A stretch of 11,989 bases of DNA, from contig CANHVD010000114.1 of NCBI GenBank assembly GCA_947463775.1, positions 1-11,989 on the forward strand. Direction: 5' to 3'. Positions 8,201 to 11,989 of this stretch are shown one piece after another. Below the pieces are notes generated by a model. That model had not been told where the DNA came from, searched no databases, and worked only from the letters and a program-made list of their open reading frames with translations. Each line of letters opens with the position of its first letter. The stretch's first letter is position 1. Position numbers and translations under genes: made by a program. This DNA comes from Planctomycetaceae bacterium (lineage in GTDB: Bacteria > Planctomycetota > Planctomycetia > Planctomycetales > Planctomycetaceae).

Positions 8201-9280
8201 CGCTGGCCATTCGACCCGAATGATGGACAGGAACACGAGTGGAGTGAGCCAGAGAATCTGGGAGCGAATGTAAACTCTGTTCAGGATGAGTGGCTTTGGG
8301 GCGTTAGCGAAGATGAACGTAGGCTCTGTTTCTTCCGAGATCGAACTGCGTATATTTCAGAACGGGGAAGTAACAGCGAGCCATTTGGTCCTTCACAGCC
8401 ACTTCCTGGCGTGCAGGATATCTCGCGGCTTGGCGCAATCTCTGCCGATGGCCTGACATTGGTGTATAACAAATCTTTAACGGACGCATCTAAGGGAATA
8501 TGGCTTTCAGATCGATCGCAACTGACGGAGCCATTTTCTGAGCCGAGACTGGCATTTTCGAGTCCCGAAGATGCATTCGCTCCCGGGATTATGACTCTCT
8601 CGCCCGACGGGTTGACATTAATGATCGGTTCAAAGCAACCGCCAGGTCTGTCGTCCGACATTTGGGTTGCAACACGTGACAATCGTGAATCAGTCTTCAG
8701 GTCTCCGGAAAGGTTGCCTGAACCCATCAACACAATCGCATGGGATACGCCTTGTTATGTTTCCGGCGACGGCAACTTTCTTATTACCGCAGCTCGCGAT
8801 CCGGATGGAGTCATACTCGAACGCAGATTTTTCTACTTCAGCCGACCTAGTGGTCAGGCGCCATTCCATGATCGCGTTTCTCTGAATCTGTATTCGGAAG
8901 AATTCCAGCCACCGGTGACAACCGGAGGGTACCAATTGTCTGCAAACGGACGCGCCATCTATCTGCACAATCCGGGACTTCCAGGAGGTTTTGGCGGAAA
9001 CGATATCTGGGTGCTGCGCCGTGTTGTCAAGACAACGAAAATGGCCCGGAAGATGACTCGTCTTGATGAGCTGCCGGACAACGGCTATGTGGGTTTTGAT
9101 CAATTACGCAAGGTCGGAGAAGATGACGCCGCCAACGGCAGCCTGAAAGACAACTTCCGGGGAATTATTGCGTCTCGAGGACTGATCGTTCATCCCAATG
9201 GTAAGCCAACTGGTACCTGCCGTGTGACTTATGATCTCGCTGGTCGATATACAACATTTAGAGCCTGTTATGCACTTTGA
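5234..9280 (+). CDS. receptor-like Ser/Thr protein kinase with LamG, propeller and NPCBM regions, cut by an IS
   Basis: This Hanks-type kinase is anchored in the membrane by one helix. Residues 1-65 are the N-terminal segment common in planctomycete kinases. The kinase domain (about 74-345) has GQGGMG at 80-85, catalytic Lys102, HRDIKPANLL with Asp196, DMGLAR at 214-219 (DMG instead of DFG), and MAPEQ near 244. A Pro/Ser/Gln-rich linker precedes the transmembrane helix at about 442-461. Outside lie a PEGA-like segment (TPHGTLRVEI onward), a LamG/concanavalin-like domain (590-776, ending FDEGSGDVLKDSSGNGQHGK), a second jelly-roll like DUF1080 (794-968), a PD40/TolB-like propeller (996-1262, repeats such as LSPDGLTLMIGS) and an NPCBM domain from about 1278. 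The frame is open back to an ATG at 5144. I chose 5234 because GGAG at 5222-5225 is 8 bases before it and the upstream stretch contains a leader hairpin. An IS at 9261 removes the last 86 residues and replaces the end with RACYAL. The kinase domain and most extracytoplasmic modules remain. Confidence 0.9.
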   Translation: MAISLEQFQSQIAASELLKQEEVSAFISAFPEDKRPKSAEELARELVRQKRLTKYQAEQIYAGKGKMLVLGNYVVLDKLGQGGMGVVLKAEHKRLKRPVALKVMSPTVVKTPDALKRFHREVEAAAKLRHPNVVATDDADEAKGTHFLVMEYVEGSDLSVLVKKNGPLSVDQAVQCILQAAQGLEFAHSQGVVHRDIKPANLLLDKTGAVKILDMGLARIEGDAGSQGELTSTGAVMGTVDYMAPEQALSTKDADARSDIYSLGISLWYLLTGRCAFEGDSLMAKLLAHRDAAIPSLRKANTDVPEAVEAVFRKMVAKQRNDRYQSMTDVIRDLESYVNGTNSSPVHVSMPEISEDLNLQSFLSQMGGPGGPSATSLQHKTVQSPVQANPTSDATALLGGMSVDTDPHTMATIQSQARKNTPPTKQSQKSTTSPPWFRNVRVLSAAGGAALIMLSVAVFFFRTPHGTLRVEILAPEVELKIEGTELTFRDGRNEPVSLTTGEKRLIVSRGDLSFETETFAMKKGEEILVRVELFEDKLVATSNEKVIGEKSIGRNLVTASTTGQKTANAAPVKPQPKTEAVAMIPTPETGLRFSPGDTVELPMASRPEKVECTLEMWLTPANDMELTGISNLFDVLRGGMVIENSSFRFYTFHGHAQSKPLLQPGQRIHVAGVNDGERRLLYLDGQLIATTPDAGIPCPDTAPRAQAIGGSRFQGVIEAARISSVARYRGPFKPPASFESDKQTVALYRFDEGSGDVLKDSSGNGQHGKILGAGWVPGTSVRPLEPRPTGEVVDLLAKVKLPDDMLEHETLGEWTRDGQVLISPGGGKAGRIQFNYEPTQEYEMTAVIERVSGSDGVMFGVIVSGYTAEVGLDIFKPPVSGLSIIAGKALPDTASVFKQAVLQDRKQHTIRIKVGKRSVDASVDNRSVLHWEGDPSVLTSSTTLRNPKQLWFGAAYDQFKFHRLSLTPLVPSKPGINNSVAPLEPEKSVRWPFDPNDGQEHEWSEPENLGANVNSVQDEWLWGVSEDERRLCFFRDRTAYISERGSNSEPFGPSQPLPGVQDISRLGAISADGLTLVYNKSLTDASKGIWLSDRSQLTEPFSEPRLAFSSPEDAFAPGIMTLSPDGLTLMIGSKQPPGLSSDIWVATRDNRESVFRSPERLPEPINTIAWDTPCYVSGDGNFLITAARDPDGVILERRFFYFSRPSGQAPFHDRVSLNLYSEEFQPPVTTGGYQLSANGRAIYLHNPGLPGGFGGNDIWVLRRVVKTTKMARKMTRLDELPDNGYVGFDQLRKVGEDDAANGSLKDNFRGIIASRGLIVHPNGKPTGTCRVTYDLAGRYTTFRACYAL
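9259..9260. repeat. IS target-site duplication, left copy (TA)
   Basis: TA directly abuts the left IS end and is matched by TA at 10117-10118 beyond the right end. Counting only one TA restores the kinase reading frame exactly, which independently supports a 2-bp duplication. The repeats could be read as two bases longer, because TA also extends the palindrome. Confidence 0.7.
9261..9277 (+). repeat. IS left terminal inverted repeat
   Basis: This is GAGCCTGTTATGCACTT. It pairs with 10100-10116 at 15 of 17 positions, with the first 11 identical. It contains the TAA stop of the transposase (9270-9268). Confidence 0.85.
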
Positions 9281-10071
9281 GGGTGTACCCGTGAAAGCAG
9301 AATTGAAACAAATGCGAGCCAATGCCAGCCGTTGAGTGTTGTCGCCAGTCGTTCATAGTCGCGAGCAACACGCCGAAATCGCGCGAGCCATGCAAAGGTT
9401 CGTTCCACAACCCAACGCTTCGGCAATAGAAGGAATCCTCGTTTCGCTTCGGTATGCTTCACCACTTCAAGTCGGATGGAATGTTGTTCTGCCTGACTCG
9501 CCGCAGATTCTCCCGTGTAGCCCTGGTCCACGTAAGCCAGTTCGACTGACTGTTCCGTAACCTCCTGCACTCGCTCAGCCAGCTCCCCAACCTGAGCTCG
9601 GTCCTGCTCATTCGCAGGCGTCACAACCGTGGCCAGTAGATTTCCCAGCGTATCGACCGCTGCATGCACCTTGGAACCTTTGCGTCGCTTGGCTCCATCA
9701 TATCCAGCTCGAGCACCACTTTCCGGCGTCGACTGCAGCGTTCGAGCATCAATGATGACAGCCGTCGGATCCTCCGCTCGATCGCTATTCATTCGAACGA
9801 CCATCCTCAGATCCTGTGCGATCGATTCGAAAACCTTTGCCGCGACCCAACGTCGCGCCTGTTGATAAACAACAGTCCATGGCGGAAAGTCATTGGGAAG
9901 ATATCGCCACGGGCAGCCCGTTTTGACAAGATATCTCAATGCGTTGAAGACCGACCGCATGCAGTACGCTCGCTGTGGCACGTCTTCTGCCATGAGTGTC
10001 AAATAAGACACCACAAACTCCCATTCGTCATCCGTGACGTCGCTGGGGTATGACTTCCCTGTCTTGCTCAT
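9268..10071 (-). CDS. IS5-family DDE transposase
   Basis: This 267-residue transposase catalyses cut-and-paste movement of the surrounding IS by binding its terminal repeats. The N-terminal region (about 1-80) carries the IS5-type DUF4096 pattern, with SDVTDDEWEFV then YLVKTGCPWRYLPNDFPPWT and a helix-turn-helix-like stretch. The catalytic triad is visible: Asp in VIIDARTLQS, Asp in LAYVDQGYTG, and Glu in WVVERTFAWLARFRR. The length is normal for single-frame members and I see no frameshift or internal stop, so it may be active. The ATG at 10071 has no obvious ribosome binding site. The stop falls inside the left terminal repeat, and the 3' end overlaps the truncated kinase frame convergently by 13 bases. 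Confidence 0.95.
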   Translation of the reverse strand: MSKTGKSYPSDVTDDEWEFVVSYLTLMAEDVPQRAYCMRSVFNALRYLVKTGCPWRYLPNDFPPWTVVYQQARRWVAAKVFESIAQDLRMVVRMNSDRAEDPTAVIIDARTLQSTPESGARAGYDGAKRRKGSKVHAAVDTLGNLLATVVTPANEQDRAQVGELAERVQEVTEQSVELAYVDQGYTGESAASQAEQHSIRLEVVKHTEAKRGFLLLPKRWVVERTFAWLARFRRVARDYERLATTLNGWHWLAFVSILLSRVHPQSA

Positions 10072-10099
10072 TACATAACATCAACATATGTCTTCACTT

Positions 10100-10116
10100 A
10101 AGTCAATAACAGGCTC
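10100..10116 (-). repeat. IS right terminal inverted repeat
   Basis: Read on the minus strand this is GAGCCTGTTATTGACTT. It matches the left repeat at 15 of 17 positions and lies upstream of the transposase start. Confidence 0.85.
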
Positions 10117-10118
10117 TA
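10117..10118. repeat. IS target-site duplication, right copy (TA)
   Basis: TA directly follows the right IS end and mirrors 9259-9260. Confidence 0.7.
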
Positions 10119-10381
10119 GAGGCACGGCGTTTTGTCGTCCGAGCCGGGGGAGTCCGATATCAGCGGAGATCATGGCTGATGGGAAATCTCTGTGGAAATC
10201 CGGTGATCTCACCCAGTTGAAGTTTTCCGGTGCACCTTTTGAAGTCAGCGTGATTGGTGTTCGTCAGTTGACGCTGATTGCGACCAGTGAGAAAGAGATG
10301 TTTGCGGCTCATGTCCTTTGGAAGGAGCCAAAACTTTTCGAGGCCGCTGCCGACGAAGCGAAGTCCAAAGCCGCGCCTTAA
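10119..10381 (+). pseudogene. separated 3' end of the large kinase gene (C-terminal half of NPCBM domain)
   Basis: This fragment encodes the last 86 residues of the kinase, cut off by the IS. Joining codon TTT (9257-9259) and A9260 to G10119 gives an uninterrupted frame: GRYTTF, then RGTAFCRPSRGSPIS, then AEIMADGKSLWKSGDL. It continues with VSVIGVRQLTLIAT and AAHVLWKEP and stops at 10381. That order (DLGGRYTRF-like strand, DGK.LW.S strand, GV..LTL strand, final W strand) is the NPCBM carbohydrate-binding-module pattern. The open frame extends into the IS to an ATG at 10088, but that start has no ribosome binding site and a free fragment is unlikely to be useful. The Ala/Lys-rich tail after the domain is short. 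Confidence 0.85.
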
Positions 10382-10407
10382 GTAAGCCGGATTGTTTGCC
10401 ATCGCGG

Positions 10408-10457
10408 CGATCTGCGAAGATATGCATTGCTTTCACTTACCGGGATTCTGCAGATCG
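10408..10457. repeat. 8-bp inverted repeat between kinase end and ssrA
   Basis: CGATCTGC (10408-10415) and GCAGATCG (10450-10457) are perfect inverted repeats 34 bases apart. They are downstream of the kinase stop and just upstream of the ssrA promoter region. No T-run follows. This could be a weak 3' structure or chance. Confidence 0.3.
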
Positions 10458-10504
10458 AACAACAAAATGGGCAGACGGCCTCTTCATTCCTGCAGACGTT
10501 CGGG

Positions 10505-10510
10505 TAGAAT
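10505..10510 (+). promoter_or_regulatory. putative -10 box of ssrA promoter
   Basis: TAGAAT matches the TATAAT consensus at 5 of 6 positions and lies 40 bases before the mature tmRNA 5' end. That leaves a precursor leader of about 34 bases for RNase P to remove. No good -35 is present; TTCATT at 16-base spacing is poor. Confidence 0.4.
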
Positions 10511-10550
10511 GCCGACTGTTAATGAGTGCCGGACTGACCGGCGAAAACCG

Positions 10551-10903
10551 GGGGGCGATCGGATTTGACTGGGTTTTCGTCAATCAGGGTGGCGTGCCGA
10601 GGTTGATCAGCTGGCCTCGTAAAAAGCCGATCACCAATAACTGCAAAACCGCAGTTCTCTCTCGCAGCTTAGAGATAAGCTTCGCTGACCTAAGGATCCC
10701 CGCCTAAGGAGCCGACCGTCAGTTGCAAATTTGGGCTGGCATCAGTTCAACCGTCCGTTACGGCTGATGCGAGATTTGTGATGGACTGGTGCGGGATGGT
10801 CTTGTTCGCTGAACCTCTCCCGCACGACTTAATCAACGAACTACGCACGTAGAGGCTTTGGTTGTGGGACAACAGGACGGGGGTTCAATTCCCCCCGCCT
10901 CCA
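10551..10903 (+). ncRNA. ssrA: tmRNA (transfer-messenger RNA)
   Basis: tmRNA rescues ribosomes stalled on broken mRNA, with SmpB, and adds a degradation tag. The 353-base length is typical. The 5' end GGGGGCG (10551-10557) pairs with CGCCTCC (10896-10902) as a 7-bp acceptor stem with one G-U pair, followed by discriminator A10903. The T-arm is GGGGG-TTCAATT-CCCCC (10879-10895), preceded by the conserved GGAC. The 5' portion has the conserved GGATTTGACTGGG, equivalent to GGATTCGACGGG in other tmRNAs. The tag frame starts at GCA 10643, right after TAACT, and reads AKPQFSLAA then TAG (10670). The stop codon lies at the edge of a small hairpin, AGCTTA-GAGA-TAAGCT (10666-10681). CCA is not encoded and must be added by tRNA nucleotidyltransferase. 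The molecule appears one-piece, not permuted. Confidence 0.96.
10643..10672 (+). other. tmRNA tag reading frame (AKPQFSLAA, stop TAG)
   Basis: The resume codon GCA is preceded by UAACU, as in other tmRNAs where a similar UAGUC-like element sets the frame. The nine residues end in the Leu-Ala-Ala signal used by ClpXP-type proteases. Start position is inferred by analogy; the end and the LAA terminus are certain. Confidence 0.85.
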
Positions 10904-10908
10904 AATTG

Positions 10909-10941
10909 AAAGGACTTGCGATTTATCGCAAGTCCTTTTTT
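10909..10941 (+). terminator. Rho-independent terminator of ssrA
   Basis: AAAGGACTTGCGA (10909-10921), loop TTTA, TCGCAAGTCCTTT (10926-10938) form a perfect 13-bp stem that runs into TTTTTT (10936-10941). It starts 6 bases after the tmRNA 3' end. Because the stem starts with AAA it may also act on the other strand. Confidence 0.93.
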
Positions 10942-11044
10942 CGTTGGTACTTACATCGTTTCTAGCAACATAAAGCCAGCAGAAAGTCGTCGTTTAGGGC
11001 CTGATATTGTCTGTTTTGAGCCATGTTCATGTCTAGTTTGGTCG

Positions 11045-11073
11045 TTGTCGCAGGCGCATTGTGAGCCTATAGT
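11045..11073 (+). promoter_or_regulatory. sigma70-like promoter for the short reading frame at 11107
   Basis: TTGTCG (-35, 11045-11050), a 17-base spacer, and TATAGT (-10, 11068-11073) give 4/6 and 5/6 consensus matches. GAGGGGAGA (11091-11099) then provides a strong ribosome binding site, with GGAG ending 8 bases before ATG 11107. Confidence 0.55.
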
Positions 11074-11106
11074 TCCCTGAAAACAGACACGAGGGGAGAC
11101 TTGCCG

Positions 11107-11289
11107 ATGCCCAGCTACGAAAAGGAACTGAAGCGATCCAAGGATGGTTCGATCATCCGATATGTTGGCTACAACATGCAGGGAGTTCCTGAAAAGTTCA
11201 GGCTGGTTCCTGCTGTCGCTGCTGGCGACGAGTACAGTACTGATGATTGCCATTTCCATCTACAGCGAACGCCTGCGTCAGAGTTTTGA
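11107..11289 (+). pseudogene. probable N-terminal remnant of a site-specific integrase
   Basis: A well-formed promoter and GGGGAG ribosome binding site lead into an ATG at 11107 (a TTG at 11101 is in frame but too close to the ribosome binding site). The first 33 residues, from MPSYEKELKRSKDG through SIIRYVGYNMQGVPEKFRL, read like real protein. They resemble, from memory, the basic N-terminus of planctomycete tyrosine-recombinase-type integrases. After about 11203 the frame turns into low-sense sequence (VPAVAAGDEY) and stops at 11289. From that same point a different frame encodes a transmembrane helix and a kinase. I infer a gene truncated by deletion or recombination. The alternatives are the genuine N-terminus of the kinase joined by a +1 frameshift, or chance. 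The adjacent ssrA gene, a favoured integration target, supports the integrase idea. Confidence 0.35.
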
Positions 11290-11989
11290 TGAAGTCGCCG
11301 AGCAGTTGGATGAATTTGGCCAATATACTCTGGAAGGGAAGATCAGCGAAGGAGCCATGGGGACCGTCTATCACGCTCGCCATGCCCTGTTGCGTCGTCC
11401 GACGGCCATTAAGATCTTGCGACGCAAGGGCTCGCACGCGGCTGATAACGAACGATTCGCTCGTGAAGTTCAACTTACCAGTCAACTTTCTCACCCAAAC
11501 ATTGTAACCGTCTATGACTATGGTCGAACTGAGAGCGGGCAATTCTTTCTGGTGTTGGAGTATCTCAACGGTCGCAACCTGAAGGACATCGTGACTGGAA
11601 CTGGCCCAATGCCGGATGGTCGAGTAATACGGATCCTTGCTCAAATCTGTGCGGCTCTGTCATGTGCACATGCGAACGGCTTGCTTCACCGCGATATCAA
11701 GCCGGAAAACGTGATGCTGCTGAACACGCCCGGTGCTCCCGATCTTGTAAAGGTACTCGACTTCGGCCTGGCCAAACCAATTACCGAATCGACGGGTGAT
11801 ATTCATTTGACTCAGCAGAACGTCATCGTCGGAACACCGCTATACATGGCCCCGGAACAGTTCCTGAAAAGTGATGCTGAAGTCACTTCCGATCTCTATT
11901 CGACAGGAGCGACGGGATACTTCCTGCTCACCGGTCGCCCAGTCTTCGAAGCGACTTCGCTTGCCGACGTGATCGCGAAGCATAATCAA
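11144..11989 (+). CDS. membrane-anchored Ser/Thr protein kinase, 5' start uncertain, 3' end beyond window
   Basis: This is a second Hanks-type kinase, of which 282 codons are visible. From the first in-frame ATG (11144), residues 21-40 (WFLLSLLATSTVLMIAISIY) form a transmembrane helix. A short amphipathic stretch (SERLRQSFDEVAEQLDEFG) follows, then the kinase domain. It has SEGAMGTVY in the glycine loop (first Gly replaced by Ser68), AIKIL with the ATP-anchoring Lys, HRDIKPENVM, VLDFGLAKP, and YMAPEQ. SDLYSTGATGYFLLTGRPVF follows, and the window ends soon after. Catalytic residues are intact, so it should be active. The start is doubtful: neither ATG 11144 nor 11162 has a good ribosome binding site. 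The strong site at 11095 serves another frame that overlaps this N-terminus by about 150 bases. The kinase may have lost its original N-terminus or be expressed through that overlap. Confidence 0.88.
   Translation, partial: MVRSSDMLATTCREFLKSSGWFLLSLLATSTVLMIAISIYSERLRQSFDEVAEQLDEFGQYTLEGKISEGAMGTVYHARHALLRRPTAIKILRRKGSHAADNERFAREVQLTSQLSHPNIVTVYDYGRTESGQFFLVLEYLNGRNLKDIVTGTGPMPDGRVIRILAQICAALSCAHANGLLHRDIKPENVMLLNTPGAPDLVKVLDFGLAKPITESTGDIHLTQQNVIVGTPLYMAPEQFLKSDAEVTSDLYSTGATGYFLLTGRPVFEATSLADVIAKHNQ

Larger units (their letters stand above)
9261..10116 (-). mobile_element. IS5-family insertion sequence, complete, 856 bp
   Basis: This is a complete insertion sequence with one transposase gene. 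The terminal inverted repeats are 9261-9277 (GAGCCTGTTATGCACTT) and 10116-10100 read in reverse complement (GAGCCTGTTATTGACTT), identical at 15 of 17 positions. Both ends are flanked by TA. Size, single DDE transposase and short TA duplication fit the IS427-like part of the IS5 family. The element lies within the NPCBM-coding end of the kinase gene, with its transposase opposed to the kinase. It appears intact and recently inserted, because the two host halves still join in frame without other damage. Confidence 0.92.

Noticed and set aside
10318..10707. Open reading frame of 129 codons on the plus strand
   Set aside because: It overlaps the kinase end and the tmRNA gene in a non-tag frame, and shows no protein motif.
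10870..10903. A tRNA gene, suggested by the T-arm and acceptor-like 3' end
   Set aside because: The matching acceptor strand lies about 340 bases upstream at 10551, with a tag frame between, so this is the tRNA-like end of tmRNA.
10951..11259. Minus-strand frame of 102 codons downstream of ssrA
   Set aside because: It runs against the promoter, ribosome binding site and kinase N-terminus on the plus strand and has no motif.
1..11989. CRISPR array, prophage genes, toxin-antitoxin pair or defence island
   Set aside because: No regularly spaced repeats, and no cas, phage structural or toxin-like proteins were seen. The only mobile DNA is one IS and a possible integrase remnant.

Overview
The window looks like the chromosome of a planctomycete. 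The evidence is protein content: a DUF1800 protein, a DUF1570 gluzincin-like protein, and two large membrane-bound Hanks-type Ser/Thr kinases. One kinase carries LamG-like, propeller and NPCBM modules behind a single transmembrane helix. This is a judgement from family content, not a database match.

Layout. Positions 1-4729 are read on the minus strand. In transcription order they are a secreted DUF1570 HExxH protein (4729-3470), a small two-helix membrane protein (3434-2895), a 310-base gap, a DUF1800 protein (2584-1235), a YjbQ-family protein (1207-755) and thymidine kinase tdk (738-118). A possible further gene starts at 91 and leaves the window. DUF1800, yjbQ and tdk are packed tightly enough to be co-transcribed. 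The DUF1570 gene and the small membrane protein form a second likely operon.

A divergent 504-base intergenic region (4730-5233) contains a perfect 9-bp leader hairpin. It is followed on the plus strand by a very large receptor-like Ser/Thr kinase (5234 onward). Its C-terminal NPCBM domain is cut by an 856-bp IS5-family element (9261-10116) with 17-bp terminal inverted repeats and a 2-bp TA target duplication. Removing the element plus one TA restores a continuous reading frame of 1429 codons, ending at 10381.

Next is the tmRNA gene ssrA (10551-10903), with tag AKPQFSLAA, and a strong intrinsic terminator (10909-10941). Beyond it lies a good sigma70-like promoter and ribosome binding site driving a short reading frame (11107-11289). 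The start of that frame resembles the N-terminus of a site-specific integrase. It overlaps, in another frame, the start of a second membrane-anchored Ser/Thr kinase that runs off the window end. This junction looks like a recombination or deletion scar next to ssrA, a classic integration site.

I see no CRISPR array, toxin-antitoxin pair, secondary-metabolism cluster or obvious new defence system. The most interesting points are the cleanly reconstructable IS insertion in the kinase, and the integrase-like/kinase overlap downstream of ssrA.
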